A stretch of 39,854 bases of DNA from CAYSQW01 sp964433135 (lineage in GTDB: Bacteria; Acidobacteriota; Aminicenantia; Aminicenantales; Aminicenantaceae): the NCBI GenBank assembly GCA_964433135.1, contig CAYSQW010000031.1, positions 1 through 39,854 of the forward strand, given 5' to 3'. The notes under the pieces were generated by a model. The model made no database searches. It was not told the origin of the DNA and was given only the letters and a program-made list of their open reading frames with translations. Shown here piece after piece: positions 7,987-17,172 of the stretch. The stretch's first letter is position 1, and each line of letters opens with the position of its first letter. The translations under genes were made by a program, and so were the position numbers.

Positions 7987-9648
7987 ATGAAAAGAATCAT
8001 CAATAGATCATTTATATGGATCATCGTGCTGGGACTTTTATCCCCGACTCTGACCGCTCAAAATCCCCTTCGGCGGCAGGGGAAAACGGATATCCGGGGT
8101 CTTTTGGAAAACGAGCCGCCGCACACCTACGACGTGCTTCACTATCGCTTCGACTGGGACCTGGATCACGCCGGACGCCACATCCGGGGGCGGGTTACGG
8201 TCGAAGCCCGGAGCATGAAGCCCGAACTGCGGTCCATCGTCCTTCACCTCGACCACAACATGACCGTCACGGCCATCAGAAGCGGCACGCAGGCCCTCGG
8301 CTTCACCCATGCCGGCAGACAACTCACCATCAACCTTCCCCGAGCCGTCCCGGAGAACGGCCTTTTCGAAGTCACCGTCGATTATCACGGCCACCCCCGA
8401 GCGGGACTCAACTTCTCCACGCATGAAACATCACCCATCATCTGGAGCCTGGACGAACCCGCCGATGCGCGCTATTGGTTTCCCTGTTATGATTTCCCCT
8501 CGGATAAAGCCACGGCGGATATCCGCATCACCGTGCCTGCCTCCATGGTAGCGGCCTCCAACGGGAACCTCACCAGCATCCTCGTCAATCCGGGGGACAC
8601 CGTCACTTACATCTGGCGGGAGGAATATCCCATAGCCACATACCTGATCTTCGTGGCGGCCACCGACTATCAGATCCTGACCGACACCTACACCCGATAC
8701 GGCGACTCCATGCCGCTTTGTTTCTTCGTCTATCCCGAGCACATAGATGCAGCCCGGGAAGATTTTTCGATCACGGTTTCCATGATCGAATATTTCTCGG
8801 ATTTATTCGGGGATTATCCTTTTTTCAATGAAAAATACGGAATGGCCGAGATCCCGGGACGCACATCCATGGAACACCAAACCTGCACGTCCCTAGCCGA
8901 TCAACTCGTATTGGGAACCCACGCGTACGATCATATCATCGCCCACGAGCTCGCTCACCAGTGGTGGGGAGACCTGGTCTCCCCCAAGCAATGGGCGGAC
9001 ATCTGGCTGAACGAAGGTTTCGCGTCCTACTCCGAAGCTCTTTGGGAAGAACATCTGTACGGCTTCCCGGGGCTGCGAATAACGATGGCTGATTTCAAGG
9101 AGCGATACTTTCACGGTCATCAGGGAAACGAGCACCCGATCTACGATCCCCCGGAAGGTCACCTTTTCTGCCTTATCGAATACAAAAAAGCCGCTTGGGT
9201 CCTGCACATGCTCAGACGCCTGACGGGCGAACAGGATTTCTGGGAAATCCTGCGCACCTGGGGAGAAGAATTCGCCTATGCCGCCGCCGATACGGAAGAT
9301 TTCAGGACCGTCTGCGAAAAGATCACCGGAAAAGATCTGAAGGGATTCTTCGACCAGTGGATTTACGGATACGGTTTCCCGCAATTTCTTGTGGGATGGG
9401 CATCGCGGAACGGCGTCACTCAGGTTGTCATCAACCAGGATCAAAACAATCAGACATTCAGCATGCCTCTGGATATCCGATTCGAGCTCCCATCCGGCAG
9501 CCGAACCGAAACCGTGTGGGTGGACGAAAAGACGGAGACCTTCTCCTTTCCGCTTTCGGAAATCCCTTCGGATGTTCGGATCGATCCGGACGGCTGGGCC
9601 CTCTGCAAAGTGACGAAATTCAGGAAAAAAGGCGGCGCCCGCCGCTGA
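7987..9648 (+). CDS. Secreted M1-family aminopeptidase
   Basis: A 553-residue M1 metallopeptidase. The start is taken at ATG 7987, giving MKRIINRS followed by a hydrophobic signal segment (FIWIIVLGLLSPTLTAQ), with GAGAGG about 8 bases upstream. The zinc site is HELAHQWWGD (His320, Glu321, His324), with third ligand Glu343 in WLNEGFASYSE. The exopeptidase motif reads SMEHQ instead of GAMEN. The length indicates beta-sandwich plus catalytic domains and a short C-terminal beta domain; the large PepN helical domain is absent. Compared with the M1 gene on the other strand at 5592-7526, its HExxH context is closer to classical aminopeptidase N, so the two probably differ in specificity. Its 3' end faces the S9 peptidase gene across a GC-rich hairpin. 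Confidence 0.9.
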   Translation: MKRIINRSFIWIIVLGLLSPTLTAQNPLRRQGKTDIRGLLENEPPHTYDVLHYRFDWDLDHAGRHIRGRVTVEARSMKPELRSIVLHLDHNMTVTAIRSGTQALGFTHAGRQLTINLPRAVPENGLFEVTVDYHGHPRAGLNFSTHETSPIIWSLDEPADARYWFPCYDFPSDKATADIRITVPASMVAASNGNLTSILVNPGDTVTYIWREEYPIATYLIFVAATDYQILTDTYTRYGDSMPLCFFVYPEHIDAAREDFSITVSMIEYFSDLFGDYPFFNEKYGMAEIPGRTSMEHQTCTSLADQLVLGTHAYDHIIAHELAHQWWGDLVSPKQWADIWLNEGFASYSEALWEEHLYGFPGLRITMADFKERYFHGHQGNEHPIYDPPEGHLFCLIEYKKAAWVLHMLRRLTGEQDFWEILRTWGEEFAYAAADTEDFRTVCEKITGKDLKGFFDQWIYGYGFPQFLVGWASRNGVTQVVINQDQNNQTFSMPLDIRFELPSGSRTETVWVDEKTETFSFPLSEIPSDVRIDPDGWALCKVTKFRKKGGARR

Positions 9649-9688
9649 ATAAGGCGTATCCCTCAGAGAGCGCAGCGACCGGAATATA

Positions 9689-9704
9689 CGGGGATTTTTC
9701 CCCG
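9689..9704. terminator. Hairpin between convergent genes
   Basis: CGGGGA and TCCCCG pair perfectly around a TTTT loop, placed between the stops of the convergent M1 (plus) and S9 (minus) genes. There is no clean T-run on either side, so this is a candidate bidirectional terminator rather than a textbook one. Confidence 0.4.
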
Positions 9705-9713
9705 GATCCGCGA

Positions 9714-11738
9714 TCAGGGCTTCATGTACTTTTCAAACCAAGCCATCAGATAAAGTTGCTGCAGGAGCTGGTGGGAAGGGCGACGCCAGCCGTGATATTC
9801 ATTCGGCATCCTCACCAACAGCGTTTCCTTTTTCAATACTTTCAATGCCCGATAGTATTCCTCACTCTGGGTAATCGGCGTGCGCAGATCGGATTCGCCG
9901 GTCATCACCATGGTCGGAGTGGTTACGTTCGCAACATAATGAAGCGGGGAACGAACCGCATATTCCATGGGATCTTCCCAAGGATATTTTTTGAACTGTC
10001 TATACCAGGCCGGGCCGTCTGTGTTCCCCACGAAGGAGTGCCAGTTTATCACCGGACGCATGGATACGGCGGCGGTAAAACGCCGGCTGTGTCCCACCAG
10101 CCAGGCCGTGAGCACGCCTCCGCCGCTGCCGCCGCATACGAAAAGATTTCTCTCATCGATAAATCCCCGGGCCAAGGCGGCATCAATCCCTGCCAACAGG
10201 TCTTCGCCGTCCTTGCCGGGGTAAGAATACTGAATGCCGTTGACGAAGTCCTGTCCGTATCCCGTACTGCCGCGGGGATTCATAAATAGAACGGCATATC
10301 CTTCGGCGGCGAAATTCTGCCAGGCCCAATTGAACCGCACCGAGTACATGGACCAGGGCCCGCCGTGGATCCAGAGCAGCAGGGGATATTTTTTTCCCGG
10401 TTCGAAGGCGGCCGGCTTGATCAACCATCCCTGCAGATCCAGACCGTCGGGAGCTCTAAAGCGCAGCTCCTCCACCTCTCCCAACCGGATTCCCGCCAAT
10501 ACGTCGCGGTTGACATCCACCAACTCGCTCATCTTCCCGGGTTGGTCGAGATCGAAGGTCACGAGAACTCCGGGACGATGAAAGGTAGCCCGCGTCGTGG
10601 CGGCCCGGCCGTTATGGGAAAGCGTCAATCCCGAAAGGTAATGCACGCCTTCCGTGACCTTCTTCCGCCGACCGTTGAGATCGACGAAGTTGAGATTGGA
10701 CTCCCCTTTTTCCGCCAGCAGGAAATAGACCCCGGAGTTGTCCGCCGCCCAAGTGACGGAATTCGGTGAATTGGGAAGGTCTCCGGCCAAAATCCGTTGC
10801 TTGCCGCCGCTTGAATCCATCAGGTACAAGCTGGAAAGATGGCTGGTGTAATTTTTGTCGTCGTATCCCGTGTACGCGATCCATTTCCCATCGGGAGACA
10901 TTTGCGCCCCCCGGTCCGGCCCTTTACGGTCCGTCAAGGCCTCGACGTCAAGCGTCTCAAGATCAACGGCGTAGATCTCCGTGTCTCCCCGCAGATATTC
11001 CGCGTCCGGTTTGCGGATGGCGCTGAAAAGGATTCGCTTCCCGTCCCGCGCCCACTGAGGATCACTGTGAGAGTAGTCGCCGGAAGTCACCTGCCGGGGG
11101 GTTCCTCCCAATGCGGCGTCAATGACGAAGATATGACTGTATCCCTTGGGAACAGGCCCCCGCCCATCCCGAGCCCAGGTCAGACGGTCCACGATAACGG
11201 CGGGCTTCGCCAGTTTCGCGCCCCGGGGAAATGCGGGTAGTTTCACATCCAGGATAGGCCGGGTGTCCGGAAGGAAACAGGAAAACGCCAGCTGCTTTCC
11301 ATCGGGAGACCAAACAAAATCGCCGGGAGTCCGCTCCATGCGGGTCAGCTGAGCCACCTCATGCGTATCTGGCCAAAGCACGTGGATCTGTGTGGAACCG
11401 TCGCGGTCCGAAAGGAACGCGATCTTTTCCCCGTCAGGCGACCAGACGGGCGAAGAGTCCTGCCAATCTCCATGGGTCAATTCCCGCACCCGGCGCCCCG
11501 CCGTATCGGCGATCCAGATGTTGCTGCGGTAACGGTCGTTCGCCTTATCGATCCATCTTCTCGAAAACAGGACCTGCCGCCCATCCGGCGAAATGCTCGG
11601 GCCGCCGACGGATTCCATCTCAAGGAAAAGCTCCTTTTTCAGCACGCGGAAGGATTCTTCCCCTCCCGACAGGAAACCGCAGCCGAGTACCGAGACGATC
11701 AGAAAGATCGTACCCCATGCAATGATTTTCCCCTTCAT
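9714..11738 (-). CDS. S9-family prolyl-oligopeptidase/acylaminoacyl-peptidase-like lipoprotein
   Basis: A 674-residue protein with an N-terminal hydrophobic segment ending VLGC (Cys20), suggesting lipid anchoring. Residues about 45-410 are a TolB/WD40-like beta-propeller with repeated 'SPDG..i.f.S..dG' blades. Residues about 430-674 are an alpha/beta-hydrolase domain. The triad is visible: Ser538 in GGSGGG, Asp617 in TGESDLRT and His649 in EYHGWRRPSH, with an oxyanion-side HGGPWSMY motif at about 458. Expected to cleave short peptides or N-acyl amino acids. Ribosome binding site AGGAGG precedes the ATG. It is a close paralogue of the gene at 25659-27707, sharing long identical stretches across blades and catalytic domain. 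Confidence 0.9.
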   Translation of the reverse strand: MKGKIIAWGTIFLIVSVLGCGFLSGGEESFRVLKKELFLEMESVGGPSISPDGRQVLFSRRWIDKANDRYRSNIWIADTAGRRVRELTHGDWQDSSPVWSPDGEKIAFLSDRDGSTQIHVLWPDTHEVAQLTRMERTPGDFVWSPDGKQLAFSCFLPDTRPILDVKLPAFPRGAKLAKPAVIVDRLTWARDGRGPVPKGYSHIFVIDAALGGTPRQVTSGDYSHSDPQWARDGKRILFSAIRKPDAEYLRGDTEIYAVDLETLDVEALTDRKGPDRGAQMSPDGKWIAYTGYDDKNYTSHLSSLYLMDSSGGKQRILAGDLPNSPNSVTWAADNSGVYFLLAEKGESNLNFVDLNGRRKKVTEGVHYLSGLTLSHNGRAATTRATFHRPGVLVTFDLDQPGKMSELVDVNRDVLAGIRLGEVEELRFRAPDGLDLQGWLIKPAAFEPGKKYPLLLWIHGGPWSMYSVRFNWAWQNFAAEGYAVLFMNPRGSTGYGQDFVNGIQYSYPGKDGEDLLAGIDAALARGFIDERNLFVCGGSGGGVLTAWLVGHSRRFTAAVSMRPVINWHSFVGNTDGPAWYRQFKKYPWEDPMEYAVRSPLHYVANVTTPTMVMTGESDLRTPITQSEEYYRALKVLKKETLLVRMPNEYHGWRRPSHQLLQQLYLMAWFEKYMKP

Positions 11739-11780
11739 GATAACCTCCTTTAGCGATTGAGGCAGCGCCTCTTATATTAT

Positions 11781-11796
11781 CCCCCCGATAGGGGGG
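11781..11796 (-). terminator. Candidate terminator of the symporter gene
   Basis: A perfect C6-GATA-G6 stem-loop lies just past the stop of the symporter gene and before the next minus-strand gene. Read on the minus strand it is followed by the AT-rich tract ATAATATAAG rather than a pure U-run. Position and stem strength make it the best terminator candidate in the window. Confidence 0.5.
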
Positions 11797-11814
11797 TTGG
11801 GTTTCGGCGCGGAT

Positions 11815-13212
11815 TCACCCGCGGCTTCGTCTTTTCTTCCGCTCTTTCCGATCCCTGGCGTAGTATTCGGGTTCGGTGAAAAATTCCCTTGTCGCGGCCG
11901 CTACCCGGGGGGACAGGCCCAATACCCCGATGAGATTCGGAATCACCACCAGAGCCAACAACAGATCCAGAAACAGCCAAAGTACTTTCAAACCTCCTAC
12001 GGCCCCGATCAGGCAGGCGGCGATATACACTCCCCGCATCACCATCGAAAACCGATATCCGAACAGATACATCGCGAGCTTTTCTCCGTAAAAGGCGATA
12101 ACGTAAATCGTGGAGATCACGAAAAGAAGCAGCGACAAGCTCACCAAAACGCCGCCGGCGGTTCCATAGAACTCGGAAAACGCCCGGGCCGGCATGGCCG
12201 CCGCCTCCAGCCCGGAACGCTGCCAAATTCCACTCACCAGGAGCACGAGTGCGGTGATGGTCCCGATGACCACGGTATCGAAAAACACACTGATCACACC
12301 CCAGAATCCCTGGCGCACCGGATGATCCGTGATGGCTGCGGCATGAACGATGGGAGCGCTCCCCATTCCGGCTTCATTGGAATACAACCCACGGGCCATT
12401 CCCCAACGCAGCGCCAGCATAATGGAGCCTCCCGCGGTCCCGCCCAATGCGGCTTTTCCTGAGAAAGCATCCCTGAATATCAGCGCAAATACGCCGGGAA
12501 CGGCATTCAGGCGGCTCAAAATGATGACCAGACATCCCAGAAGATACAATCCCGACATGAAGGGCACGAACTTCTCCGAGACCTTTCCGACGCGCCGCAC
12601 GCCGCCGAAAACGATGATTCCGATAAAAAACATGATCACGAGTCCGGAGATAACCGGATCAATGCCCAGGGTCCGAGCCGATCCCGCGGCCGAATTCGCC
12701 TGCACCATGATGCTGGAAAAGATCTCCAGCATGAAGACGAAGGCGAACACATTGGCCAGAAACGGGGATTTCAATGCTTTTTTGAGATAGAACATGGGAC
12801 CGCCGACGAACTCACCCTGTTCGTTCTTTTCCCGGGTGAGCTGGCTGAGAACGATCTCGGAGAACTTTGTCGCCATCCCCACGAACGACGTCACCCACAT
12901 CCAAAAGATCGCGCCCGGCCCCCCGAAGAAAATCGCCACCGAAACCCCGATGATATTGGAGGCCCCGACTGTGGAGCCCAATTCGGCGGTCACGGCTTGA
13001 AAAGGAGTGATGGTCCCTTTGCGAACGTCTTTATCACTCTTGCGCCGGAAAAGAGATCCGACGGTCTGGCTCCAGATATAGCCGAACCGCCGAAACTGGA
13101 CGAAACCGGTGCGGAAGGACAGAAACAGGCCGCCTCCCACCAATAGAGTGAGCATAAAAGGTCCCCAGAGAAGGCCGGTAAGGGCATTGATGATTTTTTC
13201 AAGAAATTCCAC
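11815..13212 (-). CDS. Sodium:alanine (AGCS-family) amino-acid symporter
   Basis: A 465-residue polytopic carrier with about ten hydrophobic segments and the hallmarks of the alanine or glycine:cation symporter family: an N-terminal LLTLLVGGGLFLSFRTGF segment, the TAELGSTVGASNIIGVSVAI motif region, GGPGAIFWMWVTSFVGMATKFSE, and RGLYSNEAGMGSAPIVHAAA near the middle. It imports small neutral amino acids such as alanine or glycine with Na+ across the cytoplasmic membrane. The start is GTG at 13212 with AAGGAG about 8 bases upstream. It sits among secreted peptidases and would take up the free amino acids they release. The precise substrate cannot be told from sequence. Confidence 0.93.
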   Translation of the reverse strand: MEFLEKIINALTGLLWGPFMLTLLVGGGLFLSFRTGFVQFRRFGYIWSQTVGSLFRRKSDKDVRKGTITPFQAVTAELGSTVGASNIIGVSVAIFFGGPGAIFWMWVTSFVGMATKFSEIVLSQLTREKNEQGEFVGGPMFYLKKALKSPFLANVFAFVFMLEIFSSIMVQANSAAGSARTLGIDPVISGLVIMFFIGIIVFGGVRRVGKVSEKFVPFMSGLYLLGCLVIILSRLNAVPGVFALIFRDAFSGKAALGGTAGGSIMLALRWGMARGLYSNEAGMGSAPIVHAAAITDHPVRQGFWGVISVFFDTVVIGTITALVLLVSGIWQRSGLEAAAMPARAFSEFYGTAGGVLVSLSLLLFVISTIYVIAFYGEKLAMYLFGYRFSMVMRGVYIAACLIGAVGGLKVLWLFLDLLLALVVIPNLIGVLGLSPRVAAATREFFTEPEYYARDRKERKKRRSRG

Positions 13213-13293
13213 GGATTAATCTCCTTGCTTTATCCTGCACGGATCGCCGTTTATCCTTCTCTTTTCCAACGCGATATAGAGAGTGAAACGGAA

Positions 13294-15942
13294 TCAGATA
13301 GGCTTTGACGCCGCATAATACAGGGAATTGAACAGCAGCTTAAACGTCGCATGAGGTTGAGCGCGGCTCTGCACACCGAATCCCAACAGGATGACCTTTC
13401 CCGCCCCCAACGGCACTTCGACGGCCGCCGTTTTACCTGTCAGGTATTTTTCTCCCTTCAAATAGCCGCTCATCAACAAATCGGTCTTCGCATACCGCGC
13501 AATGACGTCGGGACCGACCTCGTCCTGAAAAGCGGGGAGAAGGGTAAAAACCGGGCTGCGGCTGAAGAGTCCGGCCGCCTCTTCCGGCATGCCGAAGGCC
13601 ACCGGATGGCTGACGTCGAATTTCATTTTGAGCAGTGATCCGGGGCAAACGAATTCCGCCGGGGAAGCGGATCCGGAGCGACCGGGGACTTGAAGATTTT
13701 CAAGCGCGTTCCGGACGGGAAGCTCCAGGGTTTCCAGGGCGAACGCGCATCCCGAATTCAAAGTCACCAGCATCCCGCCGGAGTCGATGAATTTTTTGAT
13801 GTTCCTGACCCCGGCCAGGCCGATTCCCCCCGCGTATTGCGGCGGAACCGTTCCTTTCTTGTGCCCCTCGATAATGGCGCTGCTGGACATTGCGGGGATA
13901 ATAAGAACGTCGAAATCATCGCGCAGAGCGCCGGCCCGGATACGCGCATCTTCCACTCCGGTGAAAGGAAACTCATATTTTTCAAGCAGGAAACGCGTCC
14001 ATCCTTCATCCATGTTGGCGGTCCAGGATTTGTACAAAGCCACGCGCGGGGTTTTCAGCGAAAACGCTTTCCCGATCGACCGCTCCGATGTTTTTTCTAT
14101 CCGCAGATTCAGATCCCGGGCCAGAGATTTCATGAAGGCGGGCTTCACGGAACGCGCCGAGATCAGGAATGTTCCGGGCTCGCAGGTTTTGCCGGCCAAC
14201 TCCAGAGGAGCTCGGGTTCGTCGTACCATCCCTCCCTGCTTGAGGATACGATTGACGGCCGTAAAATCGGCATTGCTCTTCGTGCCCAACACATAAAAAG
14301 TTCCCGATCCGGAAGCGATCGCGCCTTCCGCCACATCGACTTCTTTAACGGGAGCCAGTTCGGCGTTCAGGGGAGACTGCGCACCGACGACATCGACTCC
14401 CATCTGATAAGGCAGCGTCCATCCGGCCATATCGTAAGGCGGCAGGTATGCTCCGGAAAATTTCTGAGGGCGGGAGATCCCCTGCCACAATGCGGGGTAT
14501 TTCGTCATATCCGGAAATCTCTGTTCCTCGAACAGATTTTTCACGAAAAGACCGAAGGCCTGGTCCATGGGAATCACCCAGGTTCCCGCGGGGTACTCCA
14601 CGGAATCGCTCCGAAACGGGGCCGAGGTTTCAAACACATTCACTCCCATCAGGATCATGCTTTCGAGCAGCTGAACCGCCGACGACGGATCCCTCTGTTT
14701 CCGCGGTATGATCCAGGCATAGGGTGCTTCCTTGCGAAAACGGGCGATAACATCCCGCCCCATCTGATATCGGTCGTAAAGCATTTTTTCCCGGTAGACC
14801 GCCGCGGTGTGAAGCACCGCGATCGAAGCCGTCGTGCAGTAGTCGACGGCATCCTTAAGCCTCCACCAGCCCCCCTTCCAGGGACTGGGATAAAAGGCTC
14901 CCAGCGTCAGATCCCGATAGGCTTCGGGAAAGTCCTCCACGGTATAATGGTGGGGCGTGGCATAACGATAGAGGGCGGTCTCCGTGAGGATGGAGATCAT
15001 ATTGCGCGAATCCACCGAATGGGTCACATACCCGGGGAACCAGCTGTCGAAACCGATCCGGGAGATGGCGCCCGGTTTGCCTTCACTGTCGAAACGTGTC
15101 CCCATCGCGGTTCCGATCAAGTTCTGCCATCGGATCATGAGCGGATGCATGTTGGGATTAAAAGGATCGGCATGGGGCGGAACCCATATCCGGGCCGGGA
15201 AAGGGGCGGTCTGATGTTGATTGAAGAGAATCTGAGGGTGCCATTCCCGGCCGGTCAACCGGGTGATGTGACGGGTTTCCAGAAGATTGTTCATGAAAGA
15301 ATCGCGATTATTGTCATGGCCCGCATATTTATGATAGAGCCAGGGCATGGGACTGGTTTCATAAGGCGTTCCCACATTCGGATGATACCACTCCGCCAGC
15401 ATGTCCATGCCGTCGGGATTGGCGAAAACCAGCAGCAGGATAACGTTATCCCGTATCAATCGAACGTCCGGATCTTCCGAAGTCAGCATTTCATAGGCGA
15501 GATTGAAGTTATGCTGGGCGGGAGCGCATTCGCTGGCATGCAGCCCGCCGTCGATGTAGACCACCGCCCGCCCTTCTTCAGCCAGACGCCGCGCGCTTTC
15601 ATCGTTCAAACCTTTCGCTTGGGCCAAACGGCCGGATATCCCCCGGTATCGGTCGAGACGCTCCATGTTCTCTTCCGAAGAGATGACGGCGCAGATCATA
15701 TCCCGCCCCATAGAGGTCTTTCCCAGATCCGTCAGTTTCATGCGCGGGGACGCTTCATCCAGAATCCGAAAATATTCAAGGGCCTGTTGGTATGTGGCCA
15801 AGTGGTAATCGTCACCGATCTCGAATCCCAAATATTCTTCGGGGGTCGGTACGTGTTGGGCATGGACTCCTACCGCAAAGCCGAGCCAAATCAAAAGCGC
15901 GGTGAGCGCACAACAGACGGTTTTTTTAGCTTTAAAGGGCAT
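13294..15942 (-). CDS. Secreted M14-family zinc carboxypeptidase with C-terminal amidotransferase-like domain
   Basis: An 882-residue protein with a signal peptide (KAKKTVCCALTALLIWLGFAVGVHAQ). The M14 catalytic domain covers about 40-380: zinc ligands His135 and Glu138 in GLHASE and His243 in NQHQTAPF, the substrate-binding region NNRD at 211-214, and the catalytic Glu321 in LTETALY. The long C-terminal half (about 480-882) ends in a region resembling a class I glutamine-amidotransferase-like fold: DVLIIPAMSS at about 670, a GG-containing loop, then KKFIDSGGMLVTLNSG. This architecture is common to large secreted M14 proteins of Acidobacteriota-like bacteria. It should release C-terminal residues or open amide bonds of peptides or peptidoglycan fragments. 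Its last ~26 residues match a fossil fragment at 18952-19056. AGAGGA precedes the ATG. Confidence 0.88.
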   Translation of the reverse strand: MPFKAKKTVCCALTALLIWLGFAVGVHAQHVPTPEEYLGFEIGDDYHLATYQQALEYFRILDEASPRMKLTDLGKTSMGRDMICAVISSEENMERLDRYRGISGRLAQAKGLNDESARRLAEEGRAVVYIDGGLHASECAPAQHNFNLAYEMLTSEDPDVRLIRDNVILLLVFANPDGMDMLAEWYHPNVGTPYETSPMPWLYHKYAGHDNNRDSFMNNLLETRHITRLTGREWHPQILFNQHQTAPFPARIWVPPHADPFNPNMHPLMIRWQNLIGTAMGTRFDSEGKPGAISRIGFDSWFPGYVTHSVDSRNMISILTETALYRYATPHHYTVEDFPEAYRDLTLGAFYPSPWKGGWWRLKDAVDYCTTASIAVLHTAAVYREKMLYDRYQMGRDVIARFRKEAPYAWIIPRKQRDPSSAVQLLESMILMGVNVFETSAPFRSDSVEYPAGTWVIPMDQAFGLFVKNLFEEQRFPDMTKYPALWQGISRPQKFSGAYLPPYDMAGWTLPYQMGVDVVGAQSPLNAELAPVKEVDVAEGAIASGSGTFYVLGTKSNADFTAVNRILKQGGMVRRTRAPLELAGKTCEPGTFLISARSVKPAFMKSLARDLNLRIEKTSERSIGKAFSLKTPRVALYKSWTANMDEGWTRFLLEKYEFPFTGVEDARIRAGALRDDFDVLIIPAMSSSAIIEGHKKGTVPPQYAGGIGLAGVRNIKKFIDSGGMLVTLNSGCAFALETLELPVRNALENLQVPGRSGSASPAEFVCPGSLLKMKFDVSHPVAFGMPEEAAGLFSRSPVFTLLPAFQDEVGPDVIARYAKTDLLMSGYLKGEKYLTGKTAAVEVPLGAGKVILLGFGVQSRAQPHATFKLLFNSLYYAASKPI

Positions 15943-15985
15943 AATCGATCATCCTCTCATGATATTGATGAAAATCACCGTGGCT

Positions 15986-16010
15986 CGGCGGCGTTAGCAA
16001 CAAGCCGCCG
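15986..16010 (-). terminator. Inverted repeat between discoidin-like and M14 genes
   Basis: CGGCGGC at 15986-15992 is the perfect complement of GCCGCCG at 16004-16010, with an 11-base loop. It lies between two minus-strand genes, after the stop of the GGT/discoidin-like unit, and could attenuate read-through into the M14 gene. There is no U-run. Confidence 0.35.
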
Positions 16011-16126
16011 GAAAAGAAATTGACGTGCCATCGTCGTGGAGAAAACATTTGAATGCTAACCTATATCACATGGGAAAATTCAAAGTCAACCGAAGGCTGA
16101 AAAACCGGTATCGCAGGCCGGGAATT

Positions 16127-17158
16127 TCAGTTTTTGGGCTCCGATAGAGGACGCCCGAAAAACTGGATCTCCGAAAGCGCGAAGACGTCGCCGCGAACCC
16201 CGTATATCCGGATAAACCTGGCGGCGACCGGGAAAAAAGCCAACCCGGGAATGAACTCGGGATCATCCCCCGCCGAGTTCATGGTATCCATGCCGTAGGC
16301 CATCTCTCCGTCATCTCCGGTGATCTCCACCAGGGGGAAAAATTCCACACCGTCGATCGACGTGTCGATATGATAGTCGTCGTCATGATCGACCTGTATC
16401 CGTATCCCGCTGATCTCGCATTCCATTCCCAGGTCCACGGTAAAGATAGTATCTCCGGCTTCCCAAAAAACCACCTTGGCGGACCGGGCATCGCTTCCTT
16501 CCGGGGGGATGACTCCGTCTATGATCTTTTCCGCTTCGATTTCCACACCCTCACCCGGATCCACGGAGACCGGACGCAGGAGCGCAGCCGGGGATTCTTC
16601 ACCGGTCTTTTCCTCTCCGGCGATCGCATGTCCCATGACTTGAAACTCCGCCAGCGCATAACCCGAATCGCTTCCGGCTCCCTGGATCCGCAGGTACCTG
16701 GCTTCCACCGGTTCGAAAACCATCCCTGCATCGTAAGCCGGATCGACTTCCCCCGAACTCCAGGTCTCCATGCCGGTCTCATCGCTACCCCATGCGCCGT
16801 CGATCCGCAGCAAGAGTCCGAACTCATTTCCCTCCCGGGAAACGTCGATACGGTAATCGTCATCTCCATCCACCTGAACGAGCAGGCCCGTAACCGAAAA
16901 CGGCCTTCCCAGATCGATCGTAAAAGAGGTCGCGGCATCATCCCAAAAGACACAGGCATCGCCGTCCCGGACGCTTCCGGATTCAGCGATCCGTCCGTCG
17001 ACGATCAAAGCCAGAAGATGGGAATAGATCCCATCGCCTTCCACCGCACGGGGGATGACGATCTCGCTTTCCATCTCTTGCCCCACTCCCCTCCCGACGG
17101 ACAGAAGCAGCATAAGCAGTATAAGGGACACATGCCGTCCGCTCTTAAAGCTTCTCAT
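16127..17158 (-). CDS. Secreted protein with two tandem discoidin (F5/8 C)-like domains
   Basis: A 343-residue protein with a signal peptide (SLILLMLLLSVGRGVGQ). The rest consists of two copies of the same domain. Copy 1 has DDYRIDVSREGNEF and later ARYLRIQGAGSDSGYALAEFQVMG. Copy 2 has DDYHIDTSIDGVEF and ARFIRIYGVRGDVFALSEIQFFG. Both copies include a 'tidLG..f.vtgi.iQvD' strand preceding these motifs. These are hallmarks of galactose-binding/discoidin beta-sandwich domains that bind glycans or other surface ligands. No catalytic motif is present. The start at 17158 is preferred over ATG 17161 because it leaves about 5 bases after AGGAGG. It follows the GGT gene by 14 bp, so the two are co-transcribed and may act together at the cell surface. 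Confidence 0.75.
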   Translation of the reverse strand: MRSFKSGRHVSLILLMLLLSVGRGVGQEMESEIVIPRAVEGDGIYSHLLALIVDGRIAESGSVRDGDACVFWDDAATSFTIDLGRPFSVTGLLVQVDGDDDYRIDVSREGNEFGLLLRIDGAWGSDETGMETWSSGEVDPAYDAGMVFEPVEARYLRIQGAGSDSGYALAEFQVMGHAIAGEEKTGEESPAALLRPVSVDPGEGVEIEAEKIIDGVIPPEGSDARSAKVVFWEAGDTIFTVDLGMECEISGIRIQVDHDDDYHIDTSIDGVEFFPLVEITGDDGEMAYGMDTMNSAGDDPEFIPGLAFFPVAARFIRIYGVRGDVFALSEIQFFGRPLSEPKN

Positions 17159-17172
17159 CATGACCTCCTTGG

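Noticed and set aside
13690..16023. A 777-codon open frame antisense to the M14 gene, and similar long antisense frames at 780-2405, 6102-7673, 20033-21565 and 27819-29183
   Set aside because: They mirror the real genes, have no start context, no motifs and low-complexity Arg/His/Pro-rich translations. They result from codon bias on the coding strand.
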